Source: Pseudoalteromonas espejiana DSM 9414
GTDB lineage: Bacteria > Pseudomonadota > Gammaproteobacteria > Enterobacterales > Alteromonadaceae
DNA length: 64,000 nucleotides
Direction of reading: 5' to 3'
NCBI RefSeq assembly: GCF_002221525.1
Contig: NZ_CP011028.1
Coordinates: 1,747,001-1,811,000 of the forward strand
In this document: positions 56,593 to 64,000 of the stretch, piece after piece
Numbering within the stretch: the stretch's first letter is position 1
How the letters are laid out: each line of letters starts with the position of its first letter
Notes under the pieces: model-generated
Told to the model about the DNA's origin: nothing
The model's database searches: none
The model's input: the letters and a program-made list of their open reading frames with translations, nothing else
Program-made: the position numbers and the translations under genes

Positions 56593-58583
56593 TACGATGC
56601 CTCCTGCGCTGTGGTGTCTTCTACAATTGCAAGTAGGGCACCATGGGTTACAAGTTCGCCCTCGGCAAAACAATAGCTTTGTAAAATACCATCGTGCGGA
56701 GCGCTCAGCGTGTATTCCATTTTCATGGCTTCAATAATAACGACCGCATCGCCTTTACTTAAAGTGCTTCCTACTTCAACTAAATGCTTAACTACTGTGC
56801 CATTAAGTGGGGCCGCAAGTGGCAGTGCGTCATTTTCATGGCTACTAATGTAATGTTTAGTATTTAGAGCAAGCTTAATTTGCAGCGCAGCAAACATCAC
56901 GCTAATACTGTTATCAACGTGGCTTACATGAGCGGTAAATTTTTCGCCATTAATAAACACGCTGCATACGTTTTGGGTTATTTCACCGCTAACCTCAAAC
57001 GGCTTTTCATTATGGTTAATGACATAACCTGTTTTAGTTTTAACGGCGTTTATAGGTAAATCTGTAAATGGAACATCCACTTTTTGCGGTGCATTAAGGG
57101 TAAAACCACTTAATTGTTGCCAAGGGCTTGCACTTTGAACAGCCGCGTTTGTAGCACTCAGCGATTCAAGGTAAGCAAAGGCTGCAATTACGTGTGCTTT
57201 TTCAAGTGCGATACTATCAATACTCACCAATGCATCACCTTGCTCAGCAATAAAGTGGGTACTTGGCGCACCTTGAGCAAACGTAGGGTGGCTTGCTAAG
57301 TTATGTAAAAAGCCAATGTTAGTGCTAAAACCCGCTAAGTGAAATTGCTCAAGTGCATGGCGTAAACGCGATAATGCTTGCTCTCGGTTATCATCATGCA
57401 CAATCAGTTTTGCAATCATAGGGTCGTAAAACGGGCTGATTTCATCGCCTTGTGCAATACCTGTATCAATGCGTACAAATTCACTGTTAAGTGGTGTGCT
57501 TAACGCTTCTATTGTGCCCGAGCAGGGGATAAAGTCGTTACTTGGATCTTCTGCATAAATACGGGCTTCCAAGCTGTGGCCTTGGAGTTGTATGTCTGAT
57601 TGCGTTAACGGCAGTGTTTGCCCAGCGGCAATATTAATTTGCCAACTCACTAAATCTACACCGGTTACCATTTCGGTTACTGGGTGTTCTACTTGCAGGC
57701 GCGTGTTCATTTCCATAAAGAAAAACTCATCGCCGCACAGTAAAAACTCAACCGTACCTGCACCTCTGTAATTTATTGCCAGAGCGCAGCGCACTGCAGC
57801 TTCACCCATTTCTTTGCGTAGTTCATCGCTTAAACCAGGCGCAGGGGCTTCTTCAATTACTTTTTGATGACGGCGCTGCAGGGAACAATCCCGATCCCCT
57901 AAATAAACACAGTTACCGTGGTTATCGGCAAATACCTGTACTTCTACATGGCGAGGCTGGTTAACGTAGCGCTCAAGCAGTACTAAGTCGTTACCAAAGC
58001 CAGCTATTGCTTCGCGCTGTGCGCCCTCAAGTGCAGTTATAAAGTCTTTGGCTTGCTCAACAACGCGCATGCCTTTACCGCCGCCACCAAAGGCCGCTTT
58101 AATTAGCACGGGGTAGCCAATTTTTTCCGCCTCAGATTGTAAAAAAGCAGGGTCTTGATTATCACCATAATACCCCGGCACTAGCGGCACATTGGCAGCG
58201 GCCATTATTTCTTTAGCGCGGGTTTTAGAGCCCATAGCCTCTATGCTGCTTGCAAGTGGGCCAATAAACGCAATATTGTTAGCTTCACAGGCTTTAGCAA
58301 ATTCACTGTTTTCAGATAAAAATCCATAACCTGGGTGAATACAGTCAGCGCCTGCGTTTTTAGCCACTTGCAAAATTTTGTCGGCAACTAGGTATGAGTC
58401 TTTACTGGGTGCTGGGCCAATGTGGTAGGCCTCATCAGCCATTTTTACATGTTGTGCATGTTTGTCGGCGTCGGAATAAACAGCCACTGTAGTCAACCCC
58501 ATTTGTTTTGCACTTCGCATTACACGGCATGCAATTTCACCACGGTTGGCAATTAATATCTTTTTTAAAGTGTGTGTGTTCAT
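56592..58583 (-). CDS. liuD: Methylcrotonyl-CoA carboxylase, biotin-containing alpha subunit
   Basis: 663 residues: biotin carboxylase with ATP-grasp (about 1-445, starting K-K-I-L-I-A-N-R-G-E-I-A and including G-G-G-G-K-G-M-R), a middle domain, and a C-terminal biotinyl domain with the acceptor Lys in E-A-M-K-M-E-Y. It carboxylates biotin, which LiuB uses on 3-methylcrotonyl-CoA. ATG at 58583 with AGGA six bases upstream is chosen over one at 58604 inside liuC. Confidence 0.95.
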   Translation of the reverse strand: MNTHTLKKILIANRGEIACRVMRSAKQMGLTTVAVYSDADKHAQHVKMADEAYHIGPAPSKDSYLVADKILQVAKNAGADCIHPGYGFLSENSEFAKACEANNIAFIGPLASSIEAMGSKTRAKEIMAAANVPLVPGYYGDNQDPAFLQSEAEKIGYPVLIKAAFGGGGKGMRVVEQAKDFITALEGAQREAIAGFGNDLVLLERYVNQPRHVEVQVFADNHGNCVYLGDRDCSLQRRHQKVIEEAPAPGLSDELRKEMGEAAVRCALAINYRGAGTVEFLLCGDEFFFMEMNTRLQVEHPVTEMVTGVDLVSWQINIAAGQTLPLTQSDIQLQGHSLEARIYAEDPSNDFIPCSGTIEALSTPLNSEFVRIDTGIAQGDEISPFYDPMIAKLIVHDDNREQALSRLRHALEQFHLAGFSTNIGFLHNLASHPTFAQGAPSTHFIAEQGDALVSIDSIALEKAHVIAAFAYLESLSATNAAVQSASPWQQLSGFTLNAPQKVDVPFTDLPINAVKTKTGYVINHNEKPFEVSGEITQNVCSVFINGEKFTAHVSHVDNSISVMFAALQIKLALNTKHYISSHENDALPLAAPLNGTVVKHLVEVGSTLSKGDAVVIIEAMKMEYTLSAPHDGILQSYCFAEGELVTHGALLAIVEDTTAQEAS

Positions 58584-58591
58584 AATTAATC

Positions 58592-59362
58592 CTACAGTTG
58601 CCAAGCGGGAGGGCGTTTATCAAAAAAGGCACTTAGCCCTTCTTGGCCTTCATTAGATACACGAATTTTTGCAATACGTTCGGCCGTGAGCTCAATAAGT
58701 TCATCGTTAATTGGCTTATTTGCTACATCATTTATTAATAATTTAGCGGCTTTTACAGCGACAGGGCCGTTATCGATTAATGTTTGCAGCATGTTATCAA
58801 GCGCACAATCTAAATTACCGGTTACCTGATGAACCAAACCAAGTTGTTTTGCTGTGTGGGCATCAAACACCTCGGCGGTTAAAAAATAGCGGCGCGCAGC
58901 GCGCTCACCAATTGCTTTAATAACATAGGGGCTAATTACCGCAGGGATGAGTCCTAATTTTACTTCACTTAAGCAAAACTGAGCGTCATCTTTACTTAGG
59001 GCAATATCGCAACAAGCAATTAAGCCTAACGCTCCGCCAAACGCAGCGCCTTGTACAGCACATATGGTTGGATGAGGGGAGGTCGCTAACACCTGCATTA
59101 ACTTAGCGAGTTGCATAGAGTCGGCAAGGTTATCGGCGTAATTGTTATCAGCCATTGATTTCATCCAGGCTAAATCGGCACCTGCAGAAAAATGCTTTCC
59201 TTCAGTTTTTAAAACCAAAGCGCGAATACCCAGCGTATTTGCATGCTCTATGCACTGAATTAGCTCGTGTATTACTTCACTATTAAATGCGTTACGTTTT
59301 TCAACTCGGCTTAAAACAAGTACAGCCACATTAGATTTTGTTATTTGTAGTGTTACTGACAT
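58592..59362 (-). CDS. liuC: Methylglutaconyl-CoA hydratase
   Basis: 256-residue crotonase-fold enzyme that hydrates 3-methylglutaconyl-CoA to HMG-CoA. K-R-N-A-F-N-S opens the fold, F-S-A-G-A-D-L-A-W-M and V-Q-G-A-A-F-G-G-A-L-G-L form the oxyanion and CoA site, and S-E-V-K-L-G-L-I-P carries the catalytic Glu. The specific role is assigned by operon position between liuB and liuD. ATG at 59362 has GGAG seven bases upstream; the longer frame overlaps liuB and is not used. Confidence 0.93.
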   Translation of the reverse strand: MSVTLQITKSNVAVLVLSRVEKRNAFNSEVIHELIQCIEHANTLGIRALVLKTEGKHFSAGADLAWMKSMADNNYADNLADSMQLAKLMQVLATSPHPTICAVQGAAFGGALGLIACCDIALSKDDAQFCLSEVKLGLIPAVISPYVIKAIGERAARRYFLTAEVFDAHTAKQLGLVHQVTGNLDCALDNMLQTLIDNGPVAVKAAKLLINDVANKPINDELIELTAERIAKIRVSNEGQEGLSAFFDKRPPAWQL

Positions 59363-59375
59363 TTTTGCGCTCCGG

Positions 59376-60995
59376 TTACATTCTAAATACGCCAAACTTA
59401 GAGTCTTGCTGTGGTGCATTGTTAGCTGCACTTAAGGCAAGGCCTAATACGTTACGGGTATCGGCAGGATCAATAATGCCGTCGTCCCACAAGCGCGCGC
59501 TTGCGTAGTACGGATGGCCTTGCTCTTCGTATTGATCAATAATTGGCTTTTTAAAATCGCTAACTTCTTGCTCGCTCATGCTATGGCCTTTACGTGCTAA
59601 ACCATCTTGCTTAACTTGCGCTAATACGCCTGCGGCTTGCTCGCCACCCATTACTGAAATACGGGCATTGGGCCACATCCACATCATTGTTGGTTCAAAT
59701 GCTCGGCCACACATACCGTAGTTACCAGCGCCGTAAGAGCCACCAATTAGTACCGTAAATTTAGGCACATCGGCACACGAAACCGCCATTACCATTTTAG
59801 CGCCGTGCTTTGCTATGCCTTCGGCTTCGTATTTTTTACCTACCATAAAGCCGGTAATATTTTGTAAAAACACTAAAGGAATGTTTCGCTGTGCACATAG
59901 CTGAATAAAGTGCGCGCCTTTTTGCGCCGATTCACTAAATAAAATACCGTTATTTGCCACTATGCCTACAGGGTTACCATAAATACTGGCAAAACCTGTT
60001 ACCAGCGTTTCACCAAAGTAACGTTTAAATTCATCAAATGATGAGTCGTCCACTGTGCGGGCTATTACTTCGCGTACATCAAACGGCTTTTTAAGGTCGG
60101 TGCCTACAATGCCGTAAAGCTCGTTTATATCGTAACGGGGTGGTTTTACATCCTCTAGCTCTTGTTTAAGTAACGGCGCTGTAGGGCGCGTGTAATTAAT
60201 ACGCTCAATACATTGGCGCGCAATAGACAGCGCATGCGCGTCATTTTCAGCAAAGTGATCGGCAACCCCTGAGGTTTTGCAATGCACATCGGCGCCGCCT
60301 AAGTCTTCGGCGCTTACTACTTCACCCGTGGCTGCTTTTACAAGGGGAGGGCCTGCTAAAAATATAGTGCCTTGCTCTTTTACAATTATGCTTTCATCCG
60401 CCATAGCGGGTACGTATGCGCCGCCTGCGGTACATAAACCCATTACCACAGCAATTTGAGGAATGCCTTTACCCGACATACGAGCTTGATTGTAAAAAAT
60501 GCGGCCAAAATGCAATTTATCAGGAAATACATCGTCTTGCTCAGGCAGGTTAGCACCGCCCGAATCAACTAAATAAATACATGGTAAGTGGCAGCGCTCA
60601 GCTATGTCTTGTGCGCGTAAATGCTTTTTAACAGTAAGCGGAAAGTACGTACCGCCTTTTACCGTGGCATCGTTTGCAATGATCATGCACTCAATGCCTT
60701 TAACACGGCCAATACCTGCCACTACACCTGCACAGGCAATTTCTTGCTCGTATACACCAAAGGCTGCAAATTGCGAAATTTCTAAAAACGGTGAGCCTTC
60801 ATCTAATAAGGTGCTAATGCGGTCGCGTACAAATAATTTACCTCGCCCTTCGTGGCGCTCCTTTAATGCAGCACCACCGCCTAAGCTAATGGTAGCCACT
60901 TTGCTTTGTAAATCATCAACTAAAGCCACCATGTTTTTGTGATTTTGAACAAAAGTAGGATCGTGAGGATTAACGCTCGATTTTAATATCGTCAT
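59376..60995 (-). CDS. liuB: Methylcrotonyl-CoA carboxylase, carboxyltransferase beta subunit
   Basis: 539 residues with the N and C carboxyltransferase domains. [26 protein letters not shown], and the late [14 protein letters not shown] motif that separates methylcrotonyl from other acyl-CoA carboxylases are all present. It works with LiuD in leucine degradation. AAGGA lies before the ATG. Confidence 0.95.
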   Translation of the reverse strand: MTILKSSVNPHDPTFVQNHKNMVALVDDLQSKVATISLGGGAALKERHEGRGKLFVRDRISTLLDEGSPFLEISQFAAFGVYEQEIACAGVVAGIGRVKGIECMIIANDATVKGGTYFPLTVKKHLRAQDIAERCHLPCIYLVDSGGANLPEQDDVFPDKLHFGRIFYNQARMSGKGIPQIAVVMGLCTAGGAYVPAMADESIIVKEQGTIFLAGPPLVKAATGEVVSAEDLGGADVHCKTSGVADHFAENDAHALSIARQCIERINYTRPTAPLLKQELEDVKPPRYDINELYGIVGTDLKKPFDVREVIARTVDDSSFDEFKRYFGETLVTGFASIYGNPVGIVANNGILFSESAQKGAHFIQLCAQRNIPLVFLQNITGFMVGKKYEAEGIAKHGAKMVMAVSCADVPKFTVLIGGSYGAGNYGMCGRAFEPTMMWMWPNARISVMGGEQAAGVLAQVKQDGLARKGHSMSEQEVSDFKKPIIDQYEEQGHPYYASARLWDDGIIDPADTRNVLGLALSAANNAPQQDSKFGVFRM

Positions 60996-61005
60996 AATTT
61001 AATCC

Positions 61006-62181
61006 TTAACGGCTTTCGGTGAATAGTTCGCGGCCAATTAGCATGCGGCGAATTTCTGAAGTGCCAGCGCCAATTTCGTATAATTTGGCATCACGTAGTA
61101 AGCGCCCTGTGGCGTATTCGTTTATGTAGCCGTTCCCACCTAAAATTTGAATGGCATCTAGCGCCATTTTGGTGGCAAGTTCAGCAGCATATAAAATGGC
61201 GCCTGCGGCATCTTTACGGGTGGTTTCGCCGCGATCGCAGGCTTTTGCAACAGTATAAACGTATGAGCGCGCTGCATTCATTTGCGTATACATGTCGGCT
61301 ACTTTGCCTTGAATTAACTGAAATTGCCCAATAGGGGTGTCAAACTGTTTACGCTCATGAATATAAGGCACAACTATATCCATACACGCTTGCATAATGC
61401 CAAGTGGGCCAGCAGCAAGTACTACACGCTCGTAATCAAGGCCACTCATTAGTACCTTAACGCCTTCGTTTAAGTTACCTAAAATGTTTTCTTCTGGTAC
61501 TTCGCAGTTTTCAAACACCAGTTCACAGGTGTTAGAGCCTCGCATGCCAAGCTTGTCGAGCTTTTGCGCAGTAGAGAACCCAGCAAAGCTGCTTTCTACA
61601 ATAAATGCGGTAATGCCTTTAGCGCCGGCGTTTAAATCTGTTTTTGCGTAAATCACAAATGTGTGTGCGTCGGGGCCATTGGTGATCCACATTTTATTAC
61701 CATTTAAAATGTACTTATCGCCTTTTTTCTCTGCTTTAAGTTTCATCGATACCACGTCAGAGCCTGCGTTTGGCTCGCTCATGGCAAGGGCACCAATGTG
61801 TTCGCCGCTAATTAGTTTTGGTAGGTATTTTTCTTTTTGTGCTTGATTACCGTTACGGTTAATTTGATTTACACACAAGTTTGAATGCGCACCATAGCTT
61901 AAGCCAATTGAGGCACTAGCACGGCTAATTTCTTCCATTGCAATTACATGCTCTAAGTAACCTAAGCCTGCACCGCCAAAGTCTTCAGAAACGGTCATAC
62001 CAAGTACACCCATTTCGCCCATTTGCGGCCAAAGCTGATTAGGAAACGCATTATCAATATCAGTTTGCTCAGCCAGTGGCGCAATTTCTTGGCTTGCAAA
62101 GCTATTTACATGGTCGCGGATCATATCGGCGGTTTCGCCTAGGCCAAAGTTCATCTCTTTATAAAGTGAAATAGTGCTCAT
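61006..62181 (-). CDS. liuA: Isovaleryl-CoA dehydrogenase
   Basis: 391-residue FAD acyl-CoA dehydrogenase. [14 protein letters not shown] and W-I-T-N-G-P-D-A are the FAD motifs, and [12 protein letters not shown] is the dimer/FAD tail. The isovaleryl specificity is set by its place as first structural gene of the liu operon and by G-L-D-Y-E-R-V in the region where isovaleryl enzymes carry their catalytic Glu. AGGAA precedes the ATG. Confidence 0.94.
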   Translation of the reverse strand: MSTISLYKEMNFGLGETADMIRDHVNSFASQEIAPLAEQTDIDNAFPNQLWPQMGEMGVLGMTVSEDFGGAGLGYLEHVIAMEEISRASASIGLSYGAHSNLCVNQINRNGNQAQKEKYLPKLISGEHIGALAMSEPNAGSDVVSMKLKAEKKGDKYILNGNKMWITNGPDAHTFVIYAKTDLNAGAKGITAFIVESSFAGFSTAQKLDKLGMRGSNTCELVFENCEVPEENILGNLNEGVKVLMSGLDYERVVLAAGPLGIMQACMDIVVPYIHERKQFDTPIGQFQLIQGKVADMYTQMNAARSYVYTVAKACDRGETTRKDAAGAILYAAELATKMALDAIQILGGNGYINEYATGRLLRDAKLYEIGAGTSEIRRMLIGRELFTESR

Positions 62182-62235
62182 GATTCATTCCTGTGTGAGT
62201 GTGTGTTGTTAGTGTGTTTTTATTATTAAAATAGG

Positions 62236-62670
62236 CTACTCGTCTATTTTATTGAGTGTGTCTCTGCAGCGGCGCTCCGCTGTCACTAATTCCATAAGCA
62301 CAACTTTTATGTCGTCCATTTGTTGAGAAAGGTCGGCTTTTTTCTCAGCTATTAAGTCGAGCATAGTCACCAGCTGTTTTGCGCTTGATTTATCGGCGTC
62401 GTACAGTTCAAACAAACGGCCTGTTTCAGCAAGCGTAAAGCCTAGGCGTTTACCGCGTAATATAAGTTTTAAGCGAACTTTGTCGCGCTTTGAATAAATA
62501 CGGGTTTGGCCGTTACGCTCTGGGCTTACTAAGCCTTGGTCTTCGTAAAAACGAATAGAGCGGGTAGTAATATCAAACTCTTTAGCTAAATCGCTAATGC
62601 TAAAGGTTTGTTCGTTACTGCCAGGTACGTTGGCTGAACTTGCAAAGTTTGTTTGGTTATCTGGTTTCAT
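62236..62670 (-). CDS. liuR: MerR-family regulator LiuR
   Basis: 144 residues. N-terminal MerR helix-turn-helix: F-S-I-S-D-L-A-K-E-F-D-I-T-T-R-S-I-R-F-Y-E-D-Q-G-L, then a wing and a coiled-coil dimer region; few cysteines, so not a metal sensor. In related bacteria LiuR controls branched-chain amino acid and fatty acid breakdown. It is first in the liu operon and lies next to two palindromes of the LiuR type, suggesting autoregulation. GAGG is upstream of the ATG. Confidence 0.9.
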   Translation of the reverse strand: MKPDNQTNFASSANVPGSNEQTFSISDLAKEFDITTRSIRFYEDQGLVSPERNGQTRIYSKRDKVRLKLILRGKRLGFTLAETGRLFELYDADKSSAKQLVTMLDLIAEKKADLSQQMDDIKVVLMELVTAERRCRDTLNKIDE

Positions 62671-62712
62671 AGTTGTGTTTACCTCATTCGAATAACTCCA
62701 ATATAAGTGAAG

Positions 62713-62728
62713 TTTACGTAAAGGTAAA
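62713..62728. promoter_or_regulatory. LiuR-like palindrome at the liuR promoter
   Basis: TTTACGTAAAGGTAAA, an imperfect palindrome. On the minus strand it supplies TTTACC as a -35-like hexamer, with TATATT 17 bases later, the MerR-type layout with the operator inside the promoter spacer. Confidence 0.6.
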
Positions 62729-62885
62729 GCTCGGTGTGGTATGAAACTATTTATAAAGGAGTGTTGGCGTGAAATGTTAAATTAAATTATTAATATTCAG
62801 TGGCTTATTTTTATTTGTGTTGATTAACCGTACTGCTGGAAAATAAACCTTACACTTTTAAAACTAAAAATTAAGCGTTTTTTAG

Positions 62886-62901
62886 TTGACGTTAGCGTAA
62901 A
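62886..62901. promoter_or_regulatory. LiuR-like palindrome at the thiolase promoter
   Basis: TTGACGTTAGCGTAAA shares the TTkACGT-GTAAA pattern with the liuR site. TTGACG can also serve as a -35 for the plus-strand thiolase gene, with TATTGT about 16 bases later. Confidence 0.55.
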
Positions 62902-63000
62902 CGTTAGTATTGTGTATGGGTATTAAATAATAAATGAATACTAAATTAATAGAGCAAATATTCTAACAACTATTTGCATAAAAATACAACGGAGTTAGTT

Positions 63001-64000
63001 ATGACTTTAGAATCAGTGGTAATTGTAGCAGCTAAGCGTACGCCTATGGGCGGCTTTATGGGCGCATTAACCGATGCACAATCTACCGAGCTTGGCGCTA
63101 CCGCCATTGCAAGTGCACTGGCACAAACTGGTTTAGCTAATGATGCAATAGATGAAGTAATTATGGGTTGTGTTTTGCCAGCGGGTCTTGGCCAAGCGCC
63201 AGCTCGCCAAGCCATGTTAAAAGCAGGCCTTGCTCTGGGTACCGGTGCCACCACCATTAATAAAGTATGTGGTTCTGGTTTAAAAGCAGCCATGCTAGCA
63301 AACGACTTAATTAAAGCGGGCTCAATTAGCAGTGCAATTGCCGGCGGTATGGAAAGCATGAGTAATGCACCTTACTTTATACCTAAGGCGCGTGGTGGTA
63401 TGCGTATGGGCCACGGTGAAATTAAAGATCACATGATGAGCGACGGCCTAGAAGATGCTTACGATAAGAAAGCAATGGGCTGTTTTGCACAAGACACCGC
63501 CGATGAATATGGTATTGGCCGTGAGCAAATGGATGCATTTGCACTAGGCTCGTTAAGTAAAGCTAATACAGCAATTGAAAATGGCAGCTTTGAAAACGAA
63601 ATTGCCCCGCACACCATCAAAACCCGTAAAGGCGATGTAACCGTATCGATTGACGAGCAGCCGGGTAATGCCCGCCCAGAAAAAATTCCTAGCCTTCGTG
63701 CAGCCTTTAAAAAAGACGGCACCATTACGGCGGCTAATTCGTCGTCAATTTCTGATGGTGGCGCAGCACTTATATTAATGAGCGAATCAAAAGCAAAAGC
63801 GCAAGGCTTAACACCGCTTTGTAAAATTGTAGCGCACAGTACGCACTCTCAAAAACCAAGTGAATTTACGGTAGCGCCTGTAGGCGCAATGAACAGCGTG
63901 CTTGAAAAAGCAGGCTGGGCAACCACTGATGTTGACCTTTGGGAAATTAACGAAGCGTTTGCCATGGTAACTATGCTTGCCATTAACGAATTAAAGCTTG
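63001..64000 (+). CDS. Acetyl-CoA acetyltransferase (thiolase), 5' part
   Basis: The first 333 residues of a thiolase cut by the right edge. It splits acetoacetyl-CoA to two acetyl-CoA. The nucleophile Cys lies in N-K-V-C-G-S-G-L-K-A (near residue 92), and N-E-A-F-A is the second active-site motif near the end of the window. A-A-K-R-T-P-M-G-G-F opens the protein. CGGAG precedes the ATG. It is divergent from liuR with a LiuR-like box in its promoter, so it completes the leucine route after ScoAB. The final Cys/His motif lies outside. Confidence 0.93.
   Translation, partial: MTLESVVIVAAKRTPMGGFMGALTDAQSTELGATAIASALAQTGLANDAIDEVIMGCVLPAGLGQAPARQAMLKAGLALGTGATTINKVCGSGLKAAMLANDLIKAGSISSAIAGGMESMSNAPYFIPKARGGMRMGHGEIKDHMMSDGLEDAYDKKAMGCFAQDTADEYGIGREQMDAFALGSLSKANTAIENGSFENEIAPHTIKTRKGDVTVSIDEQPGNARPEKIPSLRAAFKKDGTITAANSSSISDGGAALILMSESKAKAQGLTPLCKIVAHSTHSQKPSEFTVAPVGAMNSVLEKAGWATTDVDLWEINEAFAMVTMLAINELKL

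Larger units (their letters stand above)
62671..63000. other. Divergent liuR-thiolase regulatory region
   Basis: 330 bases with two LiuR-like palindromes, one at each promoter (62713-62728 and 62886-62901). The central 150 bases are AT-rich and show nothing further. Confidence 0.6.

Overview
The window is AT-rich chromosomal DNA of a marine gammaproteobacterium. Protein sequences and gene order (ansA-sppA; gyrA-ubiG-nrdA-nrdB-yfaE; serC-aroA-cmk-rpsA-ihfB-lapA-lapB-pyrF; a liu leucine-degradation operon) fit Alteromonadales, most likely Pseudoalteromonas. This placement is inferred from recognised protein and synteny features, not from a database search. About 57 protein genes and one tRNA are supported. 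No rRNA, prophage, CRISPR array or intact insertion sequence was seen.

Layout. 1-3.4 kb: end of gnd, then ansA and sppA on the minus strand. 3.6-9 kb: fadH (with a FadR-like operator), DoxX, a nitroreductase, two small membrane proteins, tRNA-Ser(UGA) and fklB. 9.2-11.7 kb: a His-rich TonB receptor with two Zur-like boxes, so probably a zinc receptor. 11.8-14 kb: a Cys-cluster protein and three poorly characterised genes (TPR-like, HExxH protease-like, DUF1287). 14-19.6 kb: yfaE, nrdB, nrdA, a HAD phosphatase and ubiG on the minus strand; the nrdA leader carries two NrdR-box pairs and a DnaA box. 19.7-30 kb: the conserved plus-strand block gyrA, serC-aroA, cmk, rpsA, ihfB, lapA-lapB, pyrF. 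30-41 kb: RNA-related genes (cvfB-like, DEAD helicase, trhO), an RND efflux pair, and a cNMP/CBS/DUF294 protein with an exonuclease. 41-52.4 kb: BCCT transporter, ergothioneine genes egtB-egtD, phzF-like and asnB, a 194-bp MITE-like element, pxpB-pxpC, a secreted MsrA-thioredoxin-MsrB fusion and an orphan solute-binding protein. 52.4-52.7 kb: a 131-bp tandem repeat array. 53-64 kb: a LysR regulator and the complete leucine/isovalerate operon liuRABCDE-scoAB, divergent from an acetoacetyl-CoA thiolase cut by the right edge.

How it works together. The liu block turns isovaleryl-CoA into acetoacetate and acetyl-CoA; ScoAB re-activates acetoacetate and the thiolase splits acetoacetyl-CoA. LiuR-like palindromes lie on both sides of the divergent region. 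Several regulatory circuits can be read directly: Zur at the TonB receptor, NrdR plus DnaA at nrdAB, FadR at fadH and LiuR at liu/thiolase. No wholly new multi-gene system was found. The most unusual items are the MsrA-Trx-MsrB triple fusion, the 131-bp tandem array with three hairpins per unit, the MITE-like element with target duplication, the doubled NrdR operator and the small gene set at 12.4-14 kb.
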